From Butyricicoccus intestinisimiae (GTDB lineage: Bacteria; Bacillota; Clostridia; Oscillospirales; Butyricicoccaceae), in NCBI RefSeq assembly GCF_018918345.1, contig NZ_JAHLQI010000002.1, forward strand, positions 62,001 to 126,000: a stretch of DNA of 64,000 nt, given 5' to 3'. The translations under genes and the position numbers were made by a program. Under the pieces are notes generated by a model. That model was not told where the DNA came from. It ran no database searches and saw nothing but the letters and a program-made list of their open reading frames with translations. Every line of letters starts with the position of its first letter. Position 1 is the first letter of the stretch. Below are positions 1 to 9,368 of this stretch, piece by piece.

Positions 1-827
1 GTACCTACTGCATCATTCCGTATGCGCGCGGCCATGTGCGCTCTCTGCCGCTCGCGGAAGCCGTCAAGCAGGCGCAGCAGCTCGCCGCGTCCGGTGTGCG
101 GGAAATTGTCGTGACCGGCATTGAAATCGCCAGCTACGGGCGCGATTTGCCGGACAAGCCGACACTCATCGACCTCATGGAACAGCTGTGCGAAGCTGCA
201 CCGAATGTGCGGTTTCGTCTCGGCTCGCTGGAGCCGCGCCTGATTACCGACGAATTTTGCCGCCGTCTGCGCGGATTTTCCAATCTCGCGCGGCATTTCC
301 ATCTGTCGCTGCAATCCGGCTGTGATGCGACGCTGCGCCGCATGCACCGCCGCTATACGACCGCGCAGTTTTTTGCCGTTGTCGAGCGGCTGCGCGCGGC
401 ATTTCCCGCTTGTTCCATCACGACGGATGTGATTACCGGCTTCCCCGGTGAGACCGAGGAGGAATTTGCACAGACGATGGATTTTCTCAAAGCCTGCGCC
501 TTTGCGTCCATGCATGTCTTTCCGTACTCCGAGCGCAGCGGCACGCCTGCGGCTTCGATGCCGGATTCCGTGCCGCCGCAAGTTCGCGCCCAGCGCGCCA
601 CTGCCGCGCGCGCATTGGCGGCGCAGCTGTCGCAGGATTTTCTGCGGCCATTTATCGGCAAAACCATCTGTGTCGTCTTGGAGCACGGCACAAGCGAGGC
701 GCAGCCCGCACACGGCGATTGGCATTTCTCGGTTGTGCTCCCGCCCGACACCGGCAGGCAGGGCGATGTGTGCCGCGTTCGGCTGACCGGCATCGCCAAA
801 AACGGCATGACAGCAGAAAAACTATAA
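1..827 (+). CDS. mtaB: Threonylcarbamoyladenosine tRNA methylthiotransferase MtaB, 3' part
   Basis: The gene enters from the left edge, with the reading frame running from base 3. The first visible residues, TYCIIPYARG, are the end of the radical-SAM CxxxCxxC segment in the form typical of MtaB, so the N-terminal UPF0004 domain and the first cluster cysteines lie outside the window. The rest is the radical-SAM barrel and a C-terminal TRAM-like domain over roughly the last 60 residues. MtaB adds a methylthio group to t6A37 of ANN-decoding tRNAs. MiaB and RimO are paralogues, but the YARG signature and TRAM arrangement favour MtaB. An intrinsic terminator follows directly. Confidence 0.88.
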   Translation, partial: TYCIIPYARGHVRSLPLAEAVKQAQQLAASGVREIVVTGIEIASYGRDLPDKPTLIDLMEQLCEAAPNVRFRLGSLEPRLITDEFCRRLRGFSNLARHFHLSLQSGCDATLRRMHRRYTTAQFFAVVERLRAAFPACSITTDVITGFPGETEEEFAQTMDFLKACAFASMHVFPYSERSGTPAASMPDSVPPQVRAQRATAARALAAQLSQDFLRPFIGKTICVVLEHGTSEAQPAHGDWHFSVVLPPDTGRQGDVCRVRLTGIAKNGMTAEKL

Positions 828-834
828 TACAGAC

Positions 835-868
835 AAAAAACTGGGAAGCGCGAAGCTTCCCAGTTTTT
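835..868. terminator. Bidirectional intrinsic terminator between mtaB and rarA
   Basis: A 9-bp stem (841-849 with 855-863) is flanked by A-tract and T-tract. It can therefore end both the plus-strand mtaB and the convergent minus-strand glyA-rarA transcript. Confidence 0.85.
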
Positions 869-875
869 CGTTCTG

Positions 876-2117
876 TTATTTTTTAATGCTGTCCCAATAC
901 GCCTTTGCTTTTTGCTCCAGCTTGTTGTCGCCATAGGTATAATACTGCGCGTCCTTGATCGCGTCCGGCAGATACTGCTGCCGCACCCAATGGTTGGGGT
1001 AGCTGTGCGGGTACTGATAGGTCAGACCGCGTCCCAGCTTTTTCGCGCCGGCATAGTGGCTGTCTTTGAGATGTGCAGGAACATCACCGGATTTTCCCGC
1101 GTGAATGTCCGCCATCGCCGCGTCAATCGCCGCGATGCCGCTGTTGGATTTAGGTGATGTCGCGAGCAAAATCGCCGCGTCCGCCAGCGGGATGCGTGCC
1201 TCCGGCAGGCCGAGCTGATTTGCCATATCCACGCACGCCTTGACAATCGGCAGCGCCTGCGGATATGCCAGACCGATATCCTCCGCCGCAATGACCATGA
1301 GTCTGCGGCAGGCGGAAATCAAATCTCCGGACGCCAGCAGGCGCGCCAGATAATGCACCGCAGCATCGGGGTCTGAGCCGCGAATGGACTTTTGCAGACC
1401 GGATAAAATATCATAATGCTGGTCGCCGTCGCGGTCATAGCGCACGCTGGAGCGCTGCGCCGCCTGCTGTGCGTCCTCCATCGTCACGGTGTCTCCGCCC
1501 GCGGTCTGCACAAGCAGCTCCACGGCATTGATGGCTTTTCTCACATCGCCGCCGCACGCCGCCGCAATATAGGCGCAGACTTCTTCCGGCACGTGCAGCG
1601 AAGCATCCGCCAGAGAAAATGCGCGGCGCACTGCGGGCTGAATGTCCGCCGCCTCAATCTGCTTGAACTCAAACACCGTGCTACGGCTCAAAATCGCGTG
1701 AAACACGTAAAAATACGGATTTTCCGTCGTGGATGCAATGAGCGTAATGCGGCCGTCCTCGATGAACTCCAGCAGGGACTGCTGCTGTTTTTTGTTAAAA
1801 TACTGAATCTCGTCCAGATAAATCAGCGCGCCGTTCGGCGCCATCAGCGTGCCCAGCTCGTCAAAAATCTTTTTGATGTCCGCGATGGACGCGGTTGTCG
1901 CATTGAGCCGATACAGCTTGCGCTCGGTCTGTGCCGCGATAATCGAGGCAACCGTCGTTTTTCCCACACCGGACGGACCGTAAAAAATCATATTTGGAAT
2001 GTTGCCGCTCTCGACAATCCGGCGCAGCAAACCGGTTTGTCCCAGAATATGCGGCTGGCCAACCACATCCGCCAGTGTGGTTGGGCGGATACGGTCGGCC
2101 AGAGGCTGAAATTTCAT
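876..2117 (-). CDS. rarA: Replication-associated recombination protein A (AAA+ ATPase RarA/MgsA)
   Basis: This 413-residue protein has the full family length. It shows Walker A GPSGVGKTT at about residues 47-55, Walker B LIYLDEIQ near residue 100 and a sensor-1 STTEN motif. The C-terminal half matches the RarA/WRNIP1 tetramerisation region rather than RuvB. RarA acts at stalled replication forks and interacts with SSB and polymerase-associated proteins. It lies 12 bases downstream of glyA on the same strand and is probably cotranscribed with it. Confidence 0.92.
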   Translation of the reverse strand: MKFQPLADRIRPTTLADVVGQPHILGQTGLLRRIVESGNIPNMIFYGPSGVGKTTVASIIAAQTERKLYRLNATTASIADIKKIFDELGTLMAPNGALIYLDEIQYFNKKQQQSLLEFIEDGRITLIASTTENPYFYVFHAILSRSTVFEFKQIEAADIQPAVRRAFSLADASLHVPEEVCAYIAAACGGDVRKAINAVELLVQTAGGDTVTMEDAQQAAQRSSVRYDRDGDQHYDILSGLQKSIRGSDPDAAVHYLARLLASGDLISACRRLMVIAAEDIGLAYPQALPIVKACVDMANQLGLPEARIPLADAAILLATSPKSNSGIAAIDAAMADIHAGKSGDVPAHLKDSHYAGAKKLGRGLTYQYPHSYPNHWVRQQYLPDAIKDAQYYTYGDNKLEQKAKAYWDSIKK

Positions 2118-2129
2118 GTTGTGTAATGC

Positions 2130-3386
2130 TTAGTACAGCGGGAACTGCTTGCAGATTTCCTCGACACCGGCGCGGATTGCGTCAGCCTTGTTGTCGAAGT
2201 CGAAGATTGCGTCAGCGATGAAGCCTGCAATCTTGTCCATCTCCGGCTCCTTGAAGCCGCGGGTGGTAACTGCCGGTGTGCCCAGACGAACGCCGGAGGT
2301 TACAAACGGGCTGAGCGGCTCATTCGGTACGGTGTTCTTGTTTGCGGTGATGTATACCGCATCCAGACGGTTCTGCAGCTCCTTGCCGGTGATTTCGGTG
2401 CCGCGCAGATCAACCAGCATCAGATGGTTGTCTGTGCCGCCGGAAACCAGCTTGACGCCGCGCTTGGTCAGACCTTCTGCAAGAGCCTGTGCGTTCTTGC
2501 GGATCTGTGCCTGATATTCCTTGAATTCCGGCTTGAGTGCTTCGCCGAAGCAAACAGCCTTTGCAGCGATGATGTGCATGAGCGGGCCGCCCTGTGTGCC
2601 CGGGAAGATTGCGGAGTTCAGCTTCTTTGCCAGCGCTTCATCGTTGGTCAGAATGCAGCCGCCGCGCGGACCGCGCAGAGTCTTATGGGTGGTGGTGGTT
2701 ACGACATCTGCGTACTCCATCGGGTTCTGGTGCTCGCCTGCTGCGACCAGACCTGCGATATGCGCCATATCAACGAACAGATATGCGCCGACTTCCTTTG
2801 CAATCTCTGCAAACTTGTCGAAATGGATGGCACGCGGGTAAGCGGAAGCACCTGCAATGATCATCTTCGGCTTGTTCTCGATTGCCTTCTGGCGAACGTC
2901 CTCATAGTCAATGTAGCCGTTGTCATCTACGCCGTAAGCGACCATGTTGTACAGCTTACCCGACTGGTTTGCCGGAGAGCCGTGGGTCAGATGACCGCCG
3001 TTGTCCAGGCTCATGCCGAGAACCGTGTCGCCCGGCTGGCACAGTGCCTGATAGACAGCCATGTTTGCCTGTGCACCGGAGTGCGGCTGTACGTTTGCAT
3101 ACTTTGCGCCGAACAGCTTGCATACGCGCTCGATTGCCAGATTCTCTGCAATGTCAACACATTCGCAGCCGCCATAGTAGCGCTTTCCCGGGTAACCTTC
3201 TGCGTACTTGTTGGTCAGAACGGTGCCCATAGCCGCCATGACGGTCGGGGATACAATGTTTTCGGATGCGATCAGCTCAATGTTGCGGCACTGACGGTCG
3301 TACTCCTTGCGAACTGCTTCGCCCAGTTCCGGGTCCATGCTGGTGATAAAAGAAATGTTCTCTTCAATTCTCTGTTTTTCTGCCAT
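2130..3386 (-). CDS. glyA: Serine hydroxymethyltransferase
   Basis: The 418-residue product converts serine and tetrahydrofolate to glycine and 5,10-methylene-THF, with PLP as cofactor. The PLP-lysine motif [14 protein letters not shown] lies in the middle of the protein. The N-terminal [13 protein letters not shown] and the [13 protein letters not shown] substrate segment are intact. It is the first gene of a likely glyA-rarA operon, divergent from nth. Confidence 0.96.
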   Translation of the reverse strand: MAEKQRIEENISFITSMDPELGEAVRKEYDRQCRNIELIASENIVSPTVMAAMGTVLTNKYAEGYPGKRYYGGCECVDIAENLAIERVCKLFGAKYANVQPHSGAQANMAVYQALCQPGDTVLGMSLDNGGHLTHGSPANQSGKLYNMVAYGVDDNGYIDYEDVRQKAIENKPKMIIAGASAYPRAIHFDKFAEIAKEVGAYLFVDMAHIAGLVAAGEHQNPMEYADVVTTTTHKTLRGPRGGCILTNDEALAKKLNSAIFPGTQGGPLMHIIAAKAVCFGEALKPEFKEYQAQIRKNAQALAEGLTKRGVKLVSGGTDNHLMLVDLRGTEITGKELQNRLDAVYITANKNTVPNEPLSPFVTSGVRLGTPAVTTRGFKEPEMDKIAGFIADAIFDFDNKADAIRAGVEEICKQFPLY

Positions 3387-3576
3387 CGTCTGAAATCCTC
3401 CATGTTCATAACACTACAGTATGAATTACACAAACAATCAGCTGTTTTTTTATTGTGTTAATTCTAATTAAAGCAGGATTCCCCCTCTTTTGCAAGACAG
3501 TTTTTTGCTAATTTCATTTTTTCCGCTTCCTGCATCAAAATTTGTAAGATTCACCTGATTTTTTGTGCATTATTTG

Positions 3577-3585
3577 TGTTATAAT
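3577..3585 (+). promoter_or_regulatory. Extended -10 promoter element for nth
   Basis: The sequence TGTTATAAT is a perfect TATAAT with the upstream TG of an extended -10. The -35 region is weak. It lies about 60 bases upstream of the nth start, in the glyA/nth divergent intergenic region. Confidence 0.55.
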
Positions 3586-3646
3586 GACAGGAGACTTTAG
3601 CGAGTCATATTTTTTGACACAAAAACCCTCAAAAGGAGCTGATTGC

Positions 3647-4285
3647 ATGTTGACCCCAGAACAGCGCGCCTGCGCCGCCGTCGAGCGGTTGGAGCGGAAA
3701 TATCCTGATGCCATCTGTGCGCTGCAATATACCAAGGACTATGAGCTGCTGTTCGCCACGCGCCTGTCGGCGCAGTGCACGGACAAGCGCGTAAATATCA
3801 TCACCAAGGATTTGTATGCGAAATTTCCGACGCTGGAATCCTTCGCCCTCGCCACGGAGGGAGAGATTGAACAAATCATCCGCCCGTGCGGGCTGGGCAA
3901 CTCCAAGGCGCGGGACATTCACGCCGCCGCGGTCTATCTACTGGAAGTACATAACGGCAAAGTGCCCGGCACGATGAAGGAGCTGCTCAAAATCCCCGGC
4001 GTCGGCCGCAAGACCGCCAATTTGATTCTCGGCGATTTATATCACCAGCCCGCGATTGTCACGGACACGCATTGCATCCGCCTCGCCAACCGCATCGGTC
4101 TGGTGGACGGCATCAAAGAGCCGGCAAAGGTGGAAAAGGCACTGCGCCCGCTCATCCCGCCGGAAAAATCCAGCGATTTCTGTCACCGGCTGGTGCTGCA
4201 CGGCAGAGACGTTTGCACGGCGCGCAAGCCGTACTGCGAGCGCTGCTGTCTCAAGGACATCTGCAAAACCGGCAGCGAGACATAA
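3647..4285 (+). CDS. nth: Endonuclease III (DNA glycosylase/AP lyase)
   Basis: This is base-excision repair of oxidised pyrimidines. The helix-hairpin-helix with catalytic lysine (LKIPGVGRKTAN) and the catalytic aspartate (VTDTHC) are present. The C-terminal [4Fe-4S] ligands have the canonical C-x6-C-x2-C-x5-C spacing. The open frame extends further upstream, but the ATG at 3647 follows the Shine-Dalgarno AAAGGAG at a good distance and gives 212 residues, the usual family size. Confidence 0.94.
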   Translation: MLTPEQRACAAVERLERKYPDAICALQYTKDYELLFATRLSAQCTDKRVNIITKDLYAKFPTLESFALATEGEIEQIIRPCGLGNSKARDIHAAAVYLLEVHNGKVPGTMKELLKIPGVGRKTANLILGDLYHQPAIVTDTHCIRLANRIGLVDGIKEPAKVEKALRPLIPPEKSSDFCHRLVLHGRDVCTARKPYCERCCLKDICKTGSET

Positions 4286-4303
4286 TTTTCCTATCCGCAC
4301 AGC

Positions 4304-4338
4304 AAAAAAGAGGATTGGCAGTCGCCAATCCTCTTTTG
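4304..4338. terminator. Bidirectional intrinsic terminator between nth and coaX
   Basis: A 9-bp stem (4311-4319 with 4324-4332), extended by A/T tracts on both sides, separates the convergent nth and coaX genes. Confidence 0.87.
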
Positions 4339-4346
4339 TTATGCGC

Positions 4347-5183
4347 TCACAGCTGCGCGTCCAGTTCTTCTTCTGCTGAAACGACGAGCGGGCCAATCGG
4401 CTCGAGCGCCGCAAACTTTTCCTTGTTCGCCTCATAAATCATGCGCAGACCGGTCAGCGTCAAATTGGCATCGACATCGGTAATCGTGTCGCAGTACTCC
4501 GCCATCATGCGGCCCATGCCGCCGGTCGCCACGACGCGGCAGCTGCCGTTGATTTCCGCCTTCATCTCATGCACAATGCCCTGAATTGCGCCCGCATAGC
4601 CGCGCACGGCACCCGACTGCATGCTCATGACGGTATTGGTGCCGATCGCCTTTTCCGGCCGCACGATGTCCACGCGCGGCAGCTTGGAGGCCTTCTGGAA
4701 CAGCGCTTCCATGGCAACCTTGATGCCGGGGAAAATGGCGCCGCCGCAGTACGCGCCGGTCTCGTCGATGACGTCAAACGTCGTCGCCGTGCCAATGTCA
4801 ATAATGATGAGCGGTGCGCCGTATTTTTGAATCGCAGAGACCGCGTTGACCAGACGGTCAATGCCGACCTCCCGCGGGTTGTCATAACGGTTTACCAGAC
4901 CGGTATCCACGTCTTTGCCGACAATCATCGGGCGCACGCCGATGTACTTGCGAATCGCGTTGATGAGCGTGTACATGACCGGCGGCACGACCGAAGCCAC
5001 AATGACCGCCTCCGTGTCCGCCGTTTGCAGACCCAAGAACGAATAGTACATGTGAATCTGCATACCAAGCTCATCCGATGTGCGCTCCGCCGTCGTGGAC
5101 AGGCGGAAGCTGCCGATGAGCTCCTCGTCTTTATAAATGCCAAAAACCGTATTGGTATTGCCTACGTCAATCGCCAATAGCAT
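4347..5183 (-). CDS. coaX: Type III pantothenate kinase
   Basis: It catalyses the first step of CoA synthesis. The ASKHA-fold phosphate-1 motif IDVGNTNTVFG opens the protein, and the family motifs DIGTAT and GGAIFPG follow. It is 278 residues long, slightly more than the usual 255-260, because of an acidic C-terminal tail. It lies 32 bases downstream of the yfcE-type phosphoesterase and is probably in the same transcript. Confidence 0.93.
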   Translation of the reverse strand: MLLAIDVGNTNTVFGIYKDEELIGSFRLSTTAERTSDELGMQIHMYYSFLGLQTADTEAVIVASVVPPVMYTLINAIRKYIGVRPMIVGKDVDTGLVNRYDNPREVGIDRLVNAVSAIQKYGAPLIIIDIGTATTFDVIDETGAYCGGAIFPGIKVAMEALFQKASKLPRVDIVRPEKAIGTNTVMSMQSGAVRGYAGAIQGIVHEMKAEINGSCRVVATGGMGRMMAEYCDTITDVDANLTLTGLRMIYEANKEKFAALEPIGPLVVSAEEELDAQL

Positions 5184-5215
5184 ATTTCATTCCTCTTTCC
5201 CAACGGTTGCTGTGC

Positions 5216-5725
5216 TCAAAGCCAGAGCCGTTTCTTCTTTGTGTTTTTCAAATAAATCAGCTCCGGCTGCACGCGGTCTCCTGCAATCGTGAGCCGCAGA
5301 TACGACGGCGGCTGTGCAGTATACGGCATGCTGATGCTGCCCGGATTCGCCACCAAAACGCCGTCCTCCTCATGCACCTCCGCGCGGTGCGTGTGTCCGT
5401 ACAGCGCGACCTGACAGCCGGCTTGCTGCGCCTCCTGCGTCAGCCGCTTGGTGTTGCGTCGCACGCCAAACAAGTGTCCGTGTGTCAAGAACAGCCGCAC
5501 GCGTTCCGCACAGACCACCAGACTGTTCGGCGTCTCGTCGTCGCCCCAGTCGTTGTTGCCGCGCACGCTGTACACAGGCAGCTCCGGATAGACAAACCGG
5601 ATGTCTTCCACATCACACACCAAATCGCCCAAATGCGCGACGGCGTCCGGCTTCTCCTCGTCAATCAGCGCGAGCATGTCCGTGATATTGGCGCGATGCG
5701 AATCGGAAAATATGAGCAGTTTCAT
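5216..5725 (-). CDS. YfcE/MJ0936-family metallophosphoesterase
   Basis: A calcineurin-like phosphoesterase of about 169 residues. All metal-binding motifs are present in order: FSDSHR, HLGDLVCD, GNND, THGH and GHTH, with a C-terminal NPGS. The YfcE family hydrolyses phosphodiesters in vitro, and the physiological substrate is unknown. Two ATGs are possible (5731 and 5725). The second is better spaced from the GGGGGA ribosome site. It is the first gene of a two-gene unit with coaX. Confidence 0.85.
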   Translation of the reverse strand: MKLLIFSDSHRANITDMLALIDEEKPDAVAHLGDLVCDVEDIRFVYPELPVYSVRGNNDWGDDETPNSLVVCAERVRLFLTHGHLFGVRRNTKRLTQEAQQAGCQVALYGHTHRAEVHEEDGVLVANPGSISMPYTAQPPSYLRLTIAGDRVQPELIYLKNTKKKRLWL

Positions 5726-5761
5726 CTTCATTTCCCCCGTAGCCAGATAGTATCTTTCATG

Positions 5762-5790
5762 ACTATACACTATTTTTTTCAGAAAGTCAA
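5762..5790 (-). promoter_or_regulatory. Sigma-A promoter for the yfcE-like/coaX unit
   Basis: Read on the minus strand, TTGACT and TATAGT are separated by exactly 17 bases, about 35 bases upstream of the phosphoesterase start. Confidence 0.75.
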
Positions 5791-5852
5791 AGAACAATTG
5801 CGTGCTCTGCCGCGTATACTGCATCGAAACCCATTGCGCAGGAGGTATTTCT

Positions 5853-6128
5853 ATGCAGCACAACGACTTGGACGCGCTGATTCGGCAAATTTCCCAACAA
5901 TGCGGCGACCCCGCCGCGGCCGCCCGCCTGAAGGCGCGCATGCAGAATCCGGAGCAGCAGCGCGCCGCGCGCAGCATGCTCCGGCAGCACGGCGCCAGTC
6001 TGGAGCAGGCGATGCAGCACATGCAGGCAGGCGACACGGAAGGCGCCAAGCAAATCCTACAGCGCACGATGCAGACACCGGAGGGCGCACAGCTCGCGCA
6101 GCAAATCGCCCGTCTGATGGGACGGTGA
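5853..6128 (+). CDS. Small Gln/Ala/Met-rich helical protein of unknown function
   Basis: A 91-residue protein with a strong AGGAGG ribosome site at 5840-5845 and an ATG at 5853. It is soluble, predicted all-helical, and rich in Gln, Met and Arg, with no recognisable domain. It begins a tight three-gene plus-strand unit, and its stop overlaps the ribosome site of the next gene. I do not recognise a function. The spacing suggests it is made together with the next two proteins. Confidence 0.7.
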   Translation: MQHNDLDALIRQISQQCGDPAAAARLKARMQNPEQQRAARSMLRQHGASLEQAMQHMQAGDTEGAKQILQRTMQTPEGAQLAQQIARLMGR

Positions 6129-6134
6129 GCTTGT

Positions 6135-6431
6135 TTGGAACCCGCTGATCTGTTATCCAGCCTGCTTCAGGACCCCGAAGCCATGCAAAAGCTGTCCGGT
6201 ATGGCGGCGCAGCTGCTGGGCAGCGATGCAGACGCGCCCGCGGAGACCGCCGCGCCGCCGCGCGGGACGGACGCGGCGCGCATACAGCTGCTGCACGCTC
6301 TGCGCCCGTTTTTGTCGGAAAACACCTGCGCGCAAATCGCGCACGCCGAACGCATTCTCTCTCTGGCGCGTATGACAAAAACAGCCGTCCGGCAGGTTCT
6401 TCCGCCGGACGGCCGCACAAAGGAGTTGTAG
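6135..6431 (+). CDS. Small conserved-looking helical protein of unknown function
   Basis: This 98-residue frame starts at a TTG at 6135. A GGTGAG Shine-Dalgarno sequence lies five bases upstream and straddles the stop of the preceding gene, which implies translational coupling. The N-terminus (LLSSLLQDPEAMQKLSGMAA) and the C-terminal LLHALRPFLSE segment look like amphipathic helices, joined by an Ala/Pro-rich linker. No known domain is recognised. A later ATG at 6183 is the alternative start. Confidence 0.65.
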   Translation: MEPADLLSSLLQDPEAMQKLSGMAAQLLGSDADAPAETAAPPRGTDAARIQLLHALRPFLSENTCAQIAHAERILSLARMTKTAVRQVLPPDGRTKEL

Positions 6432-6434
6432 CGC

Positions 6435-6692
6435 ATGTATAACAAATATTTACAGACCGCCTGCCCGCCGGCGGACGCGCCGCCGTGTCCGCCGCCCGAG
6501 CGGCAGGAATCCGGCAGCATCTTGTCCTCTCTGGGCAATCTGTTCGGCAAAGAGGGCGGTCTGAGCCGCCTGTTCGAGCAGGACACCCTGCTGGTTCTGC
6601 TCATCCTGTACGTTCTGCTCAAGGACGAAACCGGCGGCATTGACCGCGATTTGCTGCTGCTCGCAGGCATTTTCCTGCTCATCGGCGTATAA
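6435..6692 (+). CDS. Small Pro-rich single-pass/hairpin membrane protein
   Basis: An 85-residue product with an AAAGGAG site at 6419-6425. The N-terminal third is Pro/Cys-rich (PPADAPPCPPPE). The C-terminal half has two hydrophobic stretches (LLVLLILYVLLK and LLLLAGIFLLIGV) separated by a charged turn. It is the third member of the small-gene unit and ends three bases before the convergent cbiC, with no clear terminator between them. Function unknown. Confidence 0.65.
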   Translation: MYNKYLQTACPPADAPPCPPPERQESGSILSSLGNLFGKEGGLSRLFEQDTLLVLLILYVLLKDETGGIDRDLLLLAGIFLLIGV

Positions 6693-6695
6693 CGC

Positions 6696-7334
6696 TCAAA
6701 AGCCCTCCCGATGCACGAGCTGGTACAGCAGTGCATTGACAATGGCCGCCGCGACGTTGCTGCCGCCCTTGCGTCCGCGCGCGACGATATGCGGCGCCTG
6801 CGACTGCAAAATCAGCTCTTTGGACTCCACCACATTGACAAAGCCGACCGGCACGCCGATAATCAGCTCCGGCTTCAAATCCTGCTCCCGCATTAGGCGA
6901 TCCAGCTCAATGAGCGCGGTCGGCGCATTGCCGATGGCAAAAATCACCGGTACATCCAGCTTGGCGGCGCGTTCCATCGAGACGGTGGAGCGCGTCACGC
7001 CGCGCTGCTTGGCTTCCTCCGCGACATCGGCATCTGCGACAAAGCAGTGCACCTCTCCGCCGAATTTCGCCAGCGTCTTTTTGTTGATGCCCGCCTTGAC
7101 CATATTGGTATCCGTCACGATGTGGGCGCCGTTTCGGATGGCTTCCAGCGCGCGCGGCACTGCGCCCTCGGAAAACACCAGATTGTCCGCATAGTCAAAA
7201 TCTGCCGAGGTGTGAATGACGCGCTTGACAACCAAGCCAATTTCCTCCGGAAATACGCGGTCACCCAGTTCTTCTGTGATAATCGCAAAGCTGCGCTTTT
7301 CGATGTCCGCCGGTTTGATAATTTCAAAATCCAT
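6696..7334 (-). CDS. cbiC: Precorrin-8X/cobalt-precorrin-8 methylmutase
   Basis: It moves the C11 methyl group to C12 to form (cobalt) cobyrinate. It has the standard length of 212 residues. The catalytic histidine sits in RVIHTSADFDYADN, and the family motifs NAPTAL and GVPVGFVN are present. It is the last gene of the 22-gene cobalamin operon. Confidence 0.94.
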   Translation of the reverse strand: MDFEIIKPADIEKRSFAIITEELGDRVFPEEIGLVVKRVIHTSADFDYADNLVFSEGAVPRALEAIRNGAHIVTDTNMVKAGINKKTLAKFGGEVHCFVADADVAEEAKQRGVTRSTVSMERAAKLDVPVIFAIGNAPTALIELDRLMREQDLKPELIIGVPVGFVNVVESKELILQSQAPHIVARGRKGGSNVAAAIVNALLYQLVHREGF

Positions 7335-7342
7335 TTGTCTCC

Positions 7343-7864
7343 CTACCTCTCGATTCCGCGGCGTGCCGTGATGCCCTTGTCATACGGATGCCGTATTTTT
7401 TTCATCTCTGTGATATAATCCGCCAAATCCAGCAACGCCTGCGGCGGATTGCGTCCGGTCAGGACAACCTCCAGCTCCGGCGGACGCGCCTGTATCAACG
7501 ACACCAGCTCGTCTGTATCCACCATGCCTGTCGTGCACGCCGCCATGATTTCATCCAGCACCAGCATGCGCAGATGTTTGGTGTCCGCAAACGCCTGCCG
7601 CAGCAATTGTGTGTGGTCGCGCGCTGCCTGCGCCTTTTCCGCCGCGTTCATCTGGAATGTAAACTTGCTTCCCTGCTTGGCGCGCAGCAGCTCCACGTTG
7701 TCAAATTGCTGCATGGCGGTCACCTCGCCGCTATCACCGCTCTTGAGAAATTGGGCGATGCGCACCCGCGCGCCAGTGCCCGCGCAGCGCAGGGCAAGCC
7801 CAAACGCACAGGTCGTTTTGCCCTTGCCGTCGCCGCAGTAAATATGAACAAGTCCCTGTTCCAT
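7343..7864 (-). CDS. cobO: Cob(I)yrinic acid a,c-diamide adenosyltransferase (CobA/CobO/BtuR family)
   Basis: It attaches the upper adenosyl ligand using ATP. The P-loop YCGDGKGKTTCAFG lies at the very N-terminus, with VLDEI as the Walker B-like motif. The frame is open further upstream, but the ATG at 7864, preceded by GGGAGGTG, gives 173 residues, the family norm. It starts one base after the cbiP stop (TGAGATG). The C-terminus ends in the characteristic HPYDKGITARRGIE. Confidence 0.93.
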   Translation of the reverse strand: MEQGLVHIYCGDGKGKTTCAFGLALRCAGTGARVRIAQFLKSGDSGEVTAMQQFDNVELLRAKQGSKFTFQMNAAEKAQAARDHTQLLRQAFADTKHLRMLVLDEIMAACTTGMVDTDELVSLIQARPPELEVVLTGRNPPQALLDLADYITEMKKIRHPYDKGITARRGIER

Positions 7865-7865
7865 C

Positions 7866-9368
7866 TCACACCTCCCGATTGAGAATGCGGTAAATGGCAT
7901 CCATGTCCAGCGCTTCGCGCACGGCATCCGCGAGCAGGTCATACTGCTGCTGCTTATACGTCTCCGCGTCGAATGTCTGTACATCGTGCGCGGACAATCC
8001 CTTGCTCTCCAGTAACGCCGTGACGAAGGTGCGGCTGACCTCCTCGCGGTCAAACACGCCGTGCACATAGGTGCCGTAACAGCTGCCGCACTGGGCGCCG
8101 TCCACAACCGGACGCGTGCCGCGCTGGATTTCCGAAAAATTATCCGCCTCCGGCTCATAGGTCGTCTCGCCCATGTGAATTTCATAGCCGTCGATGTGTA
8201 CGCCGGTCAGCGCGGCGAACATGCCAGTGAGATGCCCGATTGCGCCGTGCACCTGCGTCGTGGTTTTGTCCGCGCAGAATGTCGTGTGCACCGGCAGCAG
8301 ACCCATGCCGTCCATCGCGCCGCCCGCCTCGACATGCGCGGGGTCAGACAACGTCAGACCCATCATCTGATAGCCGCCGCAGATGCCGAACACCGGCTTG
8401 CCTGCCGCGGCATACTGCTTGATGGCTGCCTCCAAGCCGTTCTGCCGCATCCACTTCAAATCGTCCATCGTGTTTTTGCTGCCCGGCAGCAAAATCAAAT
8501 CCGGCTGCTTGAGCTCCGCCGCCCGCGTGACATAGCGCACGGACACGCCGGGTATGCGTTCGAGCGGCGCAAAATCGGTAAAATTCGAGATGCGCGGCAG
8601 GCGAATGACCGCCAAATCCAACAGCGCCGGTGTCTGCTTGGACTGCAGGCGCTCGGACAGGCTGTCCTCGTCGTCAATGTCCACATGCAGGTACGGAATC
8701 ACGCCGACAAACGGAATCGGCAGCTTGTCCTGCATCATGTCCAGACCCGGCTTGAGAATGTCGACGTCGCCGCGGAATTTATTGATAATCAGACCCTTGA
8801 TGCGTTTTTGCTCCTCCGGCTGCAGCAGGGAAACCGTGCCGTACAGCGAGGCGAACACGCCGCCGCGGTCAATGTCTCCGACGAGCAGCACCGGCGCGTC
8901 CACCATTTCCGCCATGCCCATATTCACAATGTCATTTTCGCGCAGATTGATTTCCGCCGGAGAGCCCGCGCCCTCTATGACAATGACATCATATTCCTCC
9001 GCCAGACTGTTGTACGCCTGCAAAATATCCGGAATCAGCTGTTTTTTATACGGATAATAGTCTTTTGCCGCCATTGTGCCGCGCGCTACGCCGTTGACGA
9101 TAATCTGGGAGCCGCAGTCGCTGGTCGGCTTGAGCAAAATCGGATTCATGCGCACATCCGGTGCGATGCCTGCGGCTTCTGCCTGCATGACCTGCGCGCG
9201 TCCCATCTCGGCGCCGTCCGCTGTGATAAACGAATTAAGCGCCATGTTCTGCGACTTAAATGGCGCCGCCTTGAGTCCGTCCTGTCGGAAAATGCGGCAC
9301 AATGCCGCAACCGTCAGGCTCTTGCCCGCATTGGATGTCGTGCCCTGTACCATGATTACCTTTGCCAT
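7866..9368 (-). CDS. cbiP: Cobyric acid synthase (glutamine-hydrolysing)
   Basis: It amidates four side chains of adenosylcobyrinate a,c-diamide. The order is an N-terminal dethiobiotin-synthetase-like ATPase ([11 protein letters not shown]) followed by a C-terminal class I glutamine amidotransferase with nucleophile [11 protein letters not shown] and a late histidine ([10 protein letters not shown]). The length of 500 residues is normal. The start overlaps the end of cobD by 13 bases. Confidence 0.95.
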   Translation of the reverse strand: MAKVIMVQGTTSNAGKSLTVAALCRIFRQDGLKAAPFKSQNMALNSFITADGAEMGRAQVMQAEAAGIAPDVRMNPILLKPTSDCGSQIIVNGVARGTMAAKDYYPYKKQLIPDILQAYNSLAEEYDVIVIEGAGSPAEINLRENDIVNMGMAEMVDAPVLLVGDIDRGGVFASLYGTVSLLQPEEQKRIKGLIINKFRGDVDILKPGLDMMQDKLPIPFVGVIPYLHVDIDDEDSLSERLQSKQTPALLDLAVIRLPRISNFTDFAPLERIPGVSVRYVTRAAELKQPDLILLPGSKNTMDDLKWMRQNGLEAAIKQYAAAGKPVFGICGGYQMMGLTLSDPAHVEAGGAMDGMGLLPVHTTFCADKTTTQVHGAIGHLTGMFAALTGVHIDGYEIHMGETTYEPEADNFSEIQRGTRPVVDGAQCGSCYGTYVHGVFDREEVSRTFVTALLESKGLSAHDVQTFDAETYKQQQYDLLADAVREALDMDAIYRILNREV

